Positions 1 to 7,255 of a stretch of 64,000 nt of DNA are shown piece by piece. Source of the DNA: Nocardioides deserti (GTDB taxonomy: Bacteria; Actinomycetota; Actinomycetes; Propionibacteriales; Nocardioidaceae). A program made the translations under genes and the position numbers. The notes beneath the pieces are model-generated. The model saw only the letters and a list, made by a program, of their open reading frames with translations, made no database searches and had not been told where the DNA came from. The first letter of the stretch is position 1. Each line of letters begins with the position of its first letter. The stretch spans positions 1 through 64,000 of the forward strand of contig NZ_JACMYC010000014.1 in the NCBI RefSeq assembly GCF_014266025.1, written 5' to 3'.

Positions 1-96
1 GGAGCCCGCGGGGCGGCCGGCCGTGGCGCCGGTGCCGCTGGTGGCGGTGCTGCTGGTGGCGGAGCCCGTGGGGCGAGCGGCCGTGGCGCCGGTGCG
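1..96 (+). repeat. 60-base tandem duplication inside the Gly/Ala-rich gene
   Basis: Positions 1-36 recur almost unchanged at 61-96 (three or so mismatches), giving a 60-base period, which is 20 codons in frame. The repeat encodes the G-A-R-G-A pattern. More copies may lie upstream of the window. Confidence 0.6.
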
Positions 97-249
97 GTCC
101 GCGGAGCGGGCGGAGCAGCCGGCGCGGCGGGTGCCGCAGGCGCGAAGGGCCGCGGACGCGAGCGCGAGGACGCAGTCGACCACGAGCACTACGAGGACGG
201 CTGGGACTGGCTCGGCGAGGACCAGGTCGCGCCCGAGGTGCTCGACTGA
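1..249 (+). CDS. C-terminal end of a Gly/Ala-rich protein (5' truncated)
   Basis: Only the last 82 codons lie in the window, in the frame that stops with TGA at 247-249. The first ~55 residues are almost entirely Gly, Ala and Arg (for example GARGAAGRGAGAAGG). They are followed by a charged stretch and an acidic, aromatic tail ending EDGWDWLGEDQVAPEVLD. The tail looks like real coding sequence and a defined C-terminus. The Gly/Ala region is low complexity and carries an internal 60-base duplication. The family cannot be identified without the N-terminal part. A long spacer with a functional acidic tip, as in some secreted or secretion-associated actinobacterial proteins, is possible but unproven. 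The gene is convergent with the aminopeptidase gene and separated from it by a strong hairpin. Confidence 0.6.
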   Translation, partial: GARGAAGRGAGAAGGGAAGGGARGASGRGAGAVRGAGGAAGAAGAAGAKGRGREREDAVDHEHYEDGWDWLGEDQVAPEVLD

Positions 250-287
250 CCGCGCTCGTCGGGTCGGGCAGCGGCCCGGCGAGCAGC

Positions 288-327
288 CGGCCCGGCCCCG
301 TGCGGTGATCCGCGCGGGGCCGGGCCG
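288..327. terminator. bidirectional hairpin terminator
   Basis: Perfect 13-bp inverted repeat, 288-300 (cggcccggccccg) and 315-327, with a 14-base loop. It sits between two convergent genes (stop at 249 and stop at 371). There is no long T run, which is usual in very GC-rich genomes. Confidence 0.7.
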
Positions 328-370
328 TTCCCGTCGTACGACGCGTGCGGTGCGGCCGGCAAGGTGCCGA

Positions 371-1837
371 TCAGCCGCGGAGCGGGACCCGGGCGGCCAT
401 CCAGGCCTCGATGTCGTCCGCCGAGCGGGGGAGACCGTCCGAGAGGTTGCGGGCGCCGTCGGCGGTGACCAGGACGTCGTCCTCGATCCGGATGCCGACG
501 CCGCGCAGCTCCTCGGGGACCAGCAGGTCGTCCTCCTGGAAGTAGAGGCCGGGCTCGACGGTGAGCACCATGCCCTCGGCGAGGGTGCCCTTCGCGTAGG
601 CCTCCGGCGCCGCGCGGCCGCAGTCGTGGACGTCCATGCCGAGCATGTGGCTGGTGCCGTGCAGCGTCCAGCGCGCGTAGACCTTGTTGTCGGGGTCGAG
701 CGCCTGCTCGGCCGGCACCGGGAGCAGCCCCATGTCGTCGAGCGCGTGCGCGAGCACCGACATCGCGGCCTCGTGCGCGGCGGTGAACGGCGCGCCGGGG
801 CGGACGGCGTCGATGCCGGCCCGCTGGGCGGCCAGCACGACGTCGTACAGCTCGCGCTGGCGCGGGGTCCAGGTGCCGTCGACCGGGAGCGTGCGGGTGA
901 CGTCGGCGGTGTAGAGGTTGTGCCCCTCGACGCCCATGTCGAGCAGGACCAGCTCGCCGGGCGTGATCGCGCCGGAGTTCTCGATCCAGTGCAGCGTCGT
1001 GGCGTGCTTGCCGCCGGCGACGATCGAGTCGTAGCCGATGTCGTTGCCCATCGCCCGCGCGCGGCGGAAGAAGGTGCCCTCGATCCAGCGCTCGCCGTAG
1101 CGCAGCACGTTGTCCCACTCGCGCACCGAGTCCTCGAAGCCGAGGGTCGTGGCGTCACAGGCCGCCTGCAGCTCGCCGACCTCCCACTCGTCCTTGACCA
1201 GGCGCATCTCGGAGGCGACGCGGGCGAGGTCGTCGTCGAGCCCGGCGTCCCCGGGCAGCAGACGGTCGACGGCGGCGGAGATCCCGCGGTGGACGCGGGT
1301 CTTGGGCGGCGCGAGCGACGTCAGGTCGTCCTGGAGGCGGTCGACGTGACGCACCTCGATGCCGAGGGACGAGGAGATCTCGTGCAGCGACGGGCGGCGC
1401 CCGGCCCACAGCTCGCCGTACTGCCGGTCCCGGAAGAACTCGTCGGTCTCCCGGGAGGACCGGGGCCGCGCGTAGAGCACCGCGCTGCCGTCGGCCTCGA
1501 TGACCAGCACGGCGTCGCTGGTCTGGTTGCCGGAGAAGTAGGTGTGCGCGGTGTCGGGCCGGAAGCGGTAGTCGGTGTCGTTCGACCGCACCTTGTAGGT
1601 GCCGGCCGGCAGCACCAGGCGCTCGCCGGGGAACGCGGCGGCCAGCCGCTCGCGGCGGCGCGCCGCCCAGGGGGCGACGGCGTGCGGCGGGAGGTCGAGC
1701 TCGCGATCGCCCCAGCCGGTGCGCATGAAGGAGGAGTACGCCGCCGGCACGGCGGGGTCGTGCGACTCGGTGCGCGGGGCGCCGGCCGGGTCGTTCTTCT
1801 GCTGCGCGGGGACTTCCGGGGTGGTCTGCTCGCTCAC
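371..1837 (-). CDS. pepP: Xaa-Pro aminopeptidase (M24B, PepP type)
   Basis: The 488-residue protein would remove the N-terminal residue from peptides with proline in second position, in the cytoplasm. An AMP_N-type N-terminal domain spans roughly residues 50-190. The pita-bread metallopeptidase domain follows, with all five expected dimetal ligands: Asp300 (LLDMG), Asp312 (TADVTRT), His397 (HGTSHMLG), Glu428 (TVEPGLYF) and Glu452 (IRIEDD). The length fits actinobacterial PepP. The first ~35 residues are polar and probably disordered. The gene is divergent from the PrsW-like gene, with 87 bases between the starts. The family is secure; the exact dipeptide preference is not visible. Confidence 0.93.
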   Translation of the reverse strand: MSEQTTPEVPAQQKNDPAGAPRTESHDPAVPAAYSSFMRTGWGDRELDLPPHAVAPWAARRRERLAAAFPGERLVLPAGTYKVRSNDTDYRFRPDTAHTYFSGNQTSDAVLVIEADGSAVLYARPRSSRETDEFFRDRQYGELWAGRRPSLHEISSSLGIEVRHVDRLQDDLTSLAPPKTRVHRGISAAVDRLLPGDAGLDDDLARVASEMRLVKDEWEVGELQAACDATTLGFEDSVREWDNVLRYGERWIEGTFFRRARAMGNDIGYDSIVAGGKHATTLHWIENSGAITPGELVLLDMGVEGHNLYTADVTRTLPVDGTWTPRQRELYDVVLAAQRAGIDAVRPGAPFTAAHEAAMSVLAHALDDMGLLPVPAEQALDPDNKVYARWTLHGTSHMLGMDVHDCGRAAPEAYAKGTLAEGMVLTVEPGLYFQEDDLLVPEELRGVGIRIEDDVLVTADGARNLSDGLPRSADDIEAWMAARVPLRG

Positions 1838-1911
1838 CCGCCCACTGTAGGTCGGGCGCCGGTCGCCGGACAGGTGCCCGTCGCGACGCGGGGCAGGGGC
1901 CTGCCCACCGA

Positions 1912-1917
1912 TAGGCT
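1912..1917 (+). promoter_or_regulatory. -10 box (TAGGCT), leaderless start of the PrsW-like gene
   Basis: TAGGCT fits the actinobacterial TANNNT -10 pattern and ends 7 bases before the GTG at 1925. Transcription would begin at or next to the start codon. This supports 1925 as the true start over the long open frame extending upstream. Confidence 0.6.
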
Positions 1918-1924
1918 GCGCCCT

Positions 1925-3046
1925 GTGTCGGCACCGCGCAGGGACAGCCTCGCCTTCACGGTCGTGGTGACCGTGCTGGTGGTGCTCTGCGCCGCCCTGA
2001 TGTTGCTGGTCATCGCGCTCTCGGGCGCTCCCAGCACGCTGCTGGTCGCGACCGTGCTAGCGGCGCTGCCGGTGGGGCCGGTCGTCGCGTGCTACCTGTG
2101 GCTGGACCGCTACGAGCCGGAGCCGAAGCGCCTGCTCGCCAGCGGGCTGCTGTGGGGGGCCTTCGTCGCCACCGCGGCCGCGATCGTCGTCCAGGGCGTC
2201 GGCGGGCTGGCGATCGGGCTCAGCGAGGAGGCGAGCCTCGCGGTGGTCGCGCCGGTCACCGAGGAGGCCAGCAAGGGCCTGTTCCTGCTGCTGCTCCTGT
2301 GGTGGCGCCGTGCGGAGCTCGACGGGCTGCTCGACGGCATCGTCTACGCCGGCATGGTCGGCGTCGGCTTCGCGTTCACCGAGAACATCCTCTACCTCGC
2401 GGCCGCCTACAACGGCACCGACGGACTGGGTCCCGGCGGCACCGAGGCGCTCACGGCGACGTTCGTCGTCCGGTGCCTGTTCAGCCCGTTCGCGCACCCG
2501 TTCTTCACCACCTTCATCGGCATCGGTGTCGGCATCGCCGTGGCGTCGCGCTCCGGCGCGATCCGCGTCCTCGCGCCGCTCGCGGGTTACGTCCTCGCGG
2601 TCCTCGCGCACGGGCTGTGGAACGGGTCGACCGTCTACGGCTTCGGCAGCTTCGCGGTCGTCTACGTCGTGCTGATGGCGCCGGCGCTGGTCGGCGTCGC
2701 GTGCCTGGCGGTGTGGGCGCGGCGCAGCGAGCGGCGGATGCTCACCGTCGCTCTCTCCGACGCGGCGGCGCGGGGCCTCGTGCCGGCCACCGACATCGGC
2801 TGGGTGACGGACCTCCGGGCCCGTCGCCAGGCCCGTGCGCACGCCCGCGCGATGGGCGGCCCCGCCGCCGAGCGCGCCATGCGTGACTACCAGCAGGCCG
2901 CCGTCGAGCTCGGCTTCCTCCACCACCGCTATCTGCGTGGTACCCCGCCGCCGGACTTCGCCGCGCGGGGCCAGGACTACGTCGCGAGGATCGGCGCCGT
3001 GCGCCCGTCCATCGCCTTCCCCGGACAGGTGGTACCCACCCGATGA
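1925..3046 (+). CDS. PrsW-family intramembrane metalloprotease
   Basis: This 373-residue polytopic membrane protein carries the PrsW/CPBP-like signature: TEEASKG with the paired glutamates, FAFTEN in the next helix, and a downstream HGLWN histidine. In Bacillus, PrsW cuts an anti-sigma factor (RsiW); here the substrate is unknown. About eight hydrophobic segments lie between residues 10 and 265, and a charged cytoplasmic C-terminal tail of ~100 residues follows. The GTG at 1925 is chosen because a -10 box lies 7 bases upstream and the membrane segments begin right after it. The stop overlaps the next start as ATGA (3043-3046), so the gene is translationally coupled to two GTPase genes. Confidence 0.85.
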   Translation: MSAPRRDSLAFTVVVTVLVVLCAALMLLVIALSGAPSTLLVATVLAALPVGPVVACYLWLDRYEPEPKRLLASGLLWGAFVATAAAIVVQGVGGLAIGLSEEASLAVVAPVTEEASKGLFLLLLLWWRRAELDGLLDGIVYAGMVGVGFAFTENILYLAAAYNGTDGLGPGGTEALTATFVVRCLFSPFAHPFFTTFIGIGVGIAVASRSGAIRVLAPLAGYVLAVLAHGLWNGSTVYGFGSFAVVYVVLMAPALVGVACLAVWARRSERRMLTVALSDAAARGLVPATDIGWVTDLRARRQARAHARAMGGPAAERAMRDYQQAAVELGFLHHRYLRGTPPPDFAARGQDYVARIGAVRPSIAFPGQVVPTR

Positions 3047-4815
3047 CCTCCCCCGAGCCGACCGCACCGACCGGCGGTGACAGCCGGATGCTGACCGCCC
3101 TGGTCCAGCTGCGCAGCGCGCTCCAGGCGGCTGCGCTCCCGCTGGACCTGCCCGGTGCCGAGGAGCAGCGCCTGGCGCGCCAGGAGATGGTCGACCAGCT
3201 CGAGGACTACGTGATCCCGCGGCTGATGACGATCGACGCGCCGCTCCTGACGGTCGTCGGCGGCTCGACCGGCGCCGGCAAGTCCACGCTGGTCAACTCG
3301 CTCGTCGGGACGCGGGTCACCACGCCCGGCGTGCTGCGACCGACGACGCGCTCGCCCGTGCTCGTCCACCACCCCGAGGACGCGGAGTGGTTCGGGCAGG
3401 ACCGCCTGCTGCCGGACCTCGAGCGGGTCCAGCACTCCACGAACGACCCCGACGCGCTCCAGCTGGTCGCCTCGGAGGCCGTGCCGCGCGGGCTGGCGAT
3501 CCTCGACGCCCCGGACGTGGACTCGGTCGAGGAGCGCAACCGGCTGCTGGCGGCGCAGCTGCTCGCCGCCGCCGACCTGTGGCTCTTCGTCACCTCCGCC
3601 GCCCGGTACGCCGACCAGGTCCCGTGGGGCTTCCTCAAGCAGGCCGCCGAGCGCTCGACGGCGGTGGCGGTCGTCCTGGACCGCACGCCGGACGAGGCGA
3701 TCGAGACGGTCGCCGCGCACCTGGCGCGGATGCTGGCCAGCCGCGGCCTGAAGGACTCGCCGCTGTTCACCGTGACCGAGGGACGGGTGGACGAGGACGG
3801 GCTTCTCCCGGCGCACCACGTCGCCGACATCCGCGGCTGGCTGGAGTCGCTCGCGGCCGACGCCGACGCGCGCGCCGCCGTCGTCAAGCAGACGCTCGAG
3901 GGCGCGATCCGCACGCTGACGGGGCGCTCCTTCCGGGTCGCGTCGGCCGCCGACGAGCAGGTCGAGGCCGCGCGCCGGCTGCGCGAGGACGCCGACCGCG
4001 CCTACGACGCCGCCTCGGCCGGGGTCCGCGAGGCCTGCGCGGACGGCACGCTGCTGCGCGGCGAGGTGCTGGCGCGCTGGCAGGAGTTCGTCGGCACCGG
4101 CGAGCTGCTCAAGTCCCTGGAGAACCGGGTCGGCTGGCTGCGCGAGCGCGTGGTCAGCGCCGTCAAGGGCAAGCCTCAGCAGGCGGAGCGGGTCACCGTC
4201 GCGGTCGAGTCCGGCCTCGAGACGCTCGTGCTCGAGCACGCCGAGGCCGCCGCGGAGCGCGCCGAGGCCGCCTGGCAGCAGTACGCCGCCGGGCAGGCGC
4301 TCCTCGCCGGCGCCGGCCAGGACCTCGGCCGCGCCTCGCGCGACCTGCGTCGTCAGGTCGAGCGCGCGGTGCGCGAGTGGCAGCAGGACGTCCTGGAGAT
4401 GGTCCGCAGCGAGGGCGCCGACAAGCGCACCACCGCGAGGTTCCTGGCGTACGGCGTCAACGGCCTGTCCGTCGCCCTCATGGTCGTCGTCTTCGCCAGC
4501 ACCGGCGGCGCGCTCGTCGGCGCGGAGGTCGGCATCGCCGGGGGCAGCGCCGTGCTCGGCCAGAAGCTTCTCGAGGCGGTCTTCGGCGACCAGGCCGTCC
4601 GCTCGCTCGCCGAGCGAGCACGCCGCTCGCTCGACGTCCGGATCAGTGCGCTGCTCGACGCCGAGCGCGCCCGGTACGTCGCGGTCCTGGACGGGCTCGA
4701 CCTCTCGGCCGACGCCCCCGAGCAGCTGCGGCACGCCTCGCGACGCGTCGACGACCTGCGCTTCGCGGCCAGCCGGAACGACCTGGGCCGGGGCATCGCC
4801 GGACGGGACGCCTAG
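3043..4815 (+). CDS. dynamin-like GTPase with C-terminal membrane segments (first of a pair)
   Basis: The 590-residue protein has a P-loop at residues 73-82 (GGSTGAGKST). A switch II-like segment (LDAPDVDS) follows, in which DxPD replaces the usual DxPG. Most of the remainder is predicted helix rich in Glu, Arg and Ala, as in bacterial dynamin-like or YfjP-type GTPases. Two adjoining hydrophobic segments near residues 475-520 would anchor it in the membrane. The ATG overlaps the PrsW stop by four bases. A second GTPase of the same architecture follows after 42 bases. Tandem pairs of this kind, such as mycobacterial IniA/IniC and Streptomyces DynA/DynB, remodel membranes together; a similar joint role is inferred here, not shown. 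Confidence 0.75.
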   Translation: MTSPEPTAPTGGDSRMLTALVQLRSALQAAALPLDLPGAEEQRLARQEMVDQLEDYVIPRLMTIDAPLLTVVGGSTGAGKSTLVNSLVGTRVTTPGVLRPTTRSPVLVHHPEDAEWFGQDRLLPDLERVQHSTNDPDALQLVASEAVPRGLAILDAPDVDSVEERNRLLAAQLLAAADLWLFVTSAARYADQVPWGFLKQAAERSTAVAVVLDRTPDEAIETVAAHLARMLASRGLKDSPLFTVTEGRVDEDGLLPAHHVADIRGWLESLAADADARAAVVKQTLEGAIRTLTGRSFRVASAADEQVEAARRLREDADRAYDAASAGVREACADGTLLRGEVLARWQEFVGTGELLKSLENRVGWLRERVVSAVKGKPQQAERVTVAVESGLETLVLEHAEAAAERAEAAWQQYAAGQALLAGAGQDLGRASRDLRRQVERAVREWQQDVLEMVRSEGADKRTTARFLAYGVNGLSVALMVVVFASTGGALVGAEVGIAGGSAVLGQKLLEAVFGDQAVRSLAERARRSLDVRISALLDAERARYVAVLDGLDLSADAPEQLRHASRRVDDLRFAASRNDLGRGIAGRDA

Positions 4816-4857
4816 GGTGGTCCCCGAAACGACCGTCCGAGCAGCTGTAGGGAGACC

Positions 4858-6507
4858 ATGACGTCCTTGCTCGAGGGTGCCAAGAAGCTGGTCACCCGGG
4901 GTACCGACATCGGTGCCCGGATCGAGGGCCTCGAGGCCGCCGTGCAGGCGGGGCGGGGACGCCTCGACGACCAGGTGCTCGACGAGGCCCACGCCGTCGC
5001 CGAGCGCGCGGCCGGCCGCCTGCGCCTGTCGGCCGACCACACCGTCGTCGGCATCGCCGGGGCCACCGGGTCGGGCAAGTCCTCGACGTTCAACGCGCTC
5101 ACCGGGCTCGAGCTCTCGGCGGTCGGCGTCCGCCGGCCGACCACGTCGTGGGCCACCGCCTGCGTGTGGGGCGCCGACGGCGCGGCCGAGCTGCTCGACT
5201 GGCTCGGCATCCCGCCGCGGCACCAGACGACCCGCGACTCGCTGCTGGACACCCGCCGTGAGGACGTCGCCATGGAGGGCGTCGTCCTGCTGGACCTGCC
5301 CGACCACGACTCGACCGAGGTCTCCCACCACCTCGAGGTCGACCGCCTGGTGCAGCTCGCCGACATGCTGGTGTGGGTCCTGGACCCGCAGAAGTACGCC
5401 GACGCCGCTATCCACGACCGCTACCTCGCGCCGCTGCAGAGCCACGCCGACGTGATGGTCGTCGTGCTCAACCACATCGACACCGTGCCGGAGGAGCGCC
5501 GCGACGCGATGGTCGCCGACGTGCGCCGCCTGCTCGACGCCGACGGCCTGCCCGGCGTGCCGGTCATCCCGGTCAGCGCCCGCCACGGGATCGGCCTGGA
5601 CGACCTGCGCGCGGAGATCGCGGCGCGGGTGAAGGCCAAGAAGATGACCCGCACCCGCCTCGAGGCTGACCTCCGCGCCGCGGCCGAGGCCGTGCAGGGG
5701 GTCAGTGGCACCGGCCGCACGCGCGCGCTCGCCGCCGACCGGGTCGCCGACCTCGAGGGCGCGCTGGCCGACGCCGCTGGGGTGCCGACCGTCGTCGACG
5801 CCGTCGAGCGCTCCACGCGGCTGCGTGCGGGACGGGCCACCGGCTGGCCGGTCGTCTCATGGCTCAGCGGCCTCAAGCCCGACCCGCTCAAGCGGCTGCA
5901 CCTCGACCTCGGCTCGGCCGGCAAGGAGCTGACCGGCCAGGCGCGCTCGTCGGTCCCGACCGCGACGCCGGTGCAGCGCGCCCGCGTCGACACCGAGGTG
6001 CGCCGGCTGGCCGACGACGTCTCCGAGGGCCTGGCCCGGCCGTGGGAGGAGGCGGTGCGCCGTGCCTCGACGTCGCGGCTCGACGACCTCCACGACCGCC
6101 TCGACGTCGCGCTCTCGCGCACCGACCTGGGTGTCGAGAAGCTCCCGGCCTGGGCCGGCGTCGTCCGGGTGCTCCAGTGGCTGCTCGTGCTCACCGCGGC
6201 GGTCGGCCTGGGGTGGACCGTGCTCCTCGTCGTCTCCGGCACGCTCGGCGACGACTCCACCCCGAAGGTCGCGGGCATCGCGCTGCCGCTGGTCCTGCTG
6301 GTCGGCGGGATCCTGCTGGGTCTCCTGCTGGCGCTGGTGTGCCGGTTCCTCGTGGCGGCCACTGCGCGCCGGCGTGCCGCCGTGGCGGACAAGCGGCTGC
6401 GCGCCGCCGTCCACGAGGTGACCGGCGAGCTGGTCGTGGCGCCGGTCGAGGCCGAGCTGCAGGCCTACACCGTCGTGCGCAACGGCCTGGTCGCCGCCCT
6501 CGCCTGA
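4858..6507 (+). CDS. dynamin-like/YfjP-type GTPase with C-terminal membrane segments (second of a pair)
   Basis: The 549-residue protein has a P-loop (GATGSGKSS, about residues 68-76), switch II DLPDHDS and a G4-like NHID motif. It is therefore a more canonical GTPase than its upstream neighbour. A helical stalk-like region of ~200 residues follows. Two clear transmembrane helices lie near residues 440-500, then a short basic tail. The ATG at 4858 has a GGGAGA ribosome site just upstream. It is probably cotranscribed with the upstream GTPase and PrsW-like gene. Membrane-associated GTP hydrolysis is a safe statement; the cellular process is unknown. Confidence 0.78.
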   Translation: MTSLLEGAKKLVTRGTDIGARIEGLEAAVQAGRGRLDDQVLDEAHAVAERAAGRLRLSADHTVVGIAGATGSGKSSTFNALTGLELSAVGVRRPTTSWATACVWGADGAAELLDWLGIPPRHQTTRDSLLDTRREDVAMEGVVLLDLPDHDSTEVSHHLEVDRLVQLADMLVWVLDPQKYADAAIHDRYLAPLQSHADVMVVVLNHIDTVPEERRDAMVADVRRLLDADGLPGVPVIPVSARHGIGLDDLRAEIAARVKAKKMTRTRLEADLRAAAEAVQGVSGTGRTRALAADRVADLEGALADAAGVPTVVDAVERSTRLRAGRATGWPVVSWLSGLKPDPLKRLHLDLGSAGKELTGQARSSVPTATPVQRARVDTEVRRLADDVSEGLARPWEEAVRRASTSRLDDLHDRLDVALSRTDLGVEKLPAWAGVVRVLQWLLVLTAAVGLGWTVLLVVSGTLGDDSTPKVAGIALPLVLLVGGILLGLLLALVCRFLVAATARRRAAVADKRLRAAVHEVTGELVVAPVEAELQAYTVVRNGLVAALA

Positions 6508-6676
6508 CCCCGGGCCCACGGCCCACCTTCTCTCCACACCACGCGCTCGGACCCGCGTCGTCCCCAGCCCTCGTCGGACCGTCCCGAGGTCGTCGGCGCT
6601 CGCGCGGAGCCTCGTGCTCACGTCCGAGGACGGCCGACCAGCGGACCGTCCGGGCGCGAGGCGGAGGAGAGACATC

Positions 6677-7168
6677 GTGAGCAACGAGACGACCGTGACG
6701 CTGCAGGGCTGGGTCGGGGGCGACGTGACCGTGCGACAGGCCGGGGACGCCCAGGTGGCGAGCTTCCGGGTGGGCGCGACGCCCCGGCGCTTCTCCCGCA
6801 GGTCGGGGGAGTGGGTCGACGGCGAGACGCAGTGGTACACCGTCAACGCGTGGCGGTCGCTCGGCGAGAACGTCGCCGCCTCCGTCCGTCGCGGTGACCC
6901 GGTGGTGGTCCACGGGCGGCTCAACGTGAGCACCTGGATCAGCTCCGCGGGCGCGGAGGTGACCTCCTTCGAGGTGGAGGCGACCTTCGTCGGCCACGAC
7001 CTGGGTCGGGGCAGGAGCGTCTTCACCAAGACGCCGCGTCCGGTGGCCGAGCCGGGCGTGGCGGGCCAGGGCGCCGGTCACGCCGGTGGTCAGGTCGCCG
7101 GTCAGGTCGCCGGTCAGGCCACCGGCCAGGTCGCGGAGCCGGCAGCGGCGGCCGCGCCGGCAGCCTGA
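6677..7168 (+). CDS. ssb: single-stranded DNA-binding protein, SsbB-like paralogue without acidic tip
   Basis: The 163-residue protein has an N-terminal OB fold (residues ~4-115). It shows the SSB landmarks: an early beta strand (TLQGWVGGDV), a variant of the WFrV-type segment (QWYTVNAW), and VHGRLNVSTW. The C-terminal ~45 residues are low complexity (GQVA repeats, Pro/Ala) and end PAAAAAPAA. The acidic DDDIPF-like tip that recruits partner proteins in housekeeping SSBs is missing. Streptomyces SsbB, linked to chromosome segregation during sporulation, also lacks it. The GTG at 6677 is chosen because GGAGGAGA lies just before it. The gene lies upstream of ettA, with a hairpin between. Confidence 0.88.
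   Translation: MSNETTVTLQGWVGGDVTVRQAGDAQVASFRVGATPRRFSRRSGEWVDGETQWYTVNAWRSLGENVAASVRRGDPVVVHGRLNVSTWISSAGAEVTSFEVEATFVGHDLGRGRSVFTKTPRPVAEPGVAGQGAGHAGGQVAGQVAGQATGQVAEPAAAAAPAA
7088..7135 (+). repeat. four 12-base repeats encoding GQVA units
   Basis: Four consecutive in-frame 12-base units (ggtcaggtcgcc and close variants) encode GQVA-GQVA-GQAT-GQVA in the SSB tail. Changes in unit number would keep the frame. Confidence 0.75.
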
Positions 7169-7178
7169 GCGCCGGCGA

Positions 7179-7206
7179 CGGGGCGGCCCGGCGCGGGGCC
7201 GCCCCG
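7179..7206 (+). terminator. hairpin terminator after ssb
   Basis: 11-bp perfect stem (7179-7189 with 7196-7206) and a 6-base loop, between the ssb stop and the ettA promoter box TACGCT at 7242-7247. Confidence 0.65.
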
Positions 7207-7255
7207 CTCACCCCGGACGGGTGTTCCGGGCCGTTCCCAACTACGCTCGGGGACC

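Noticed and set aside
2977..5586. 869-codon open frame on the minus strand over the two GTPase genes
   Set aside because: It is the antisense image of two clear GTPase genes. Its translation is Arg/Gly/Val-rich with no motif, as expected for out-of-phase frames in very GC-rich DNA.
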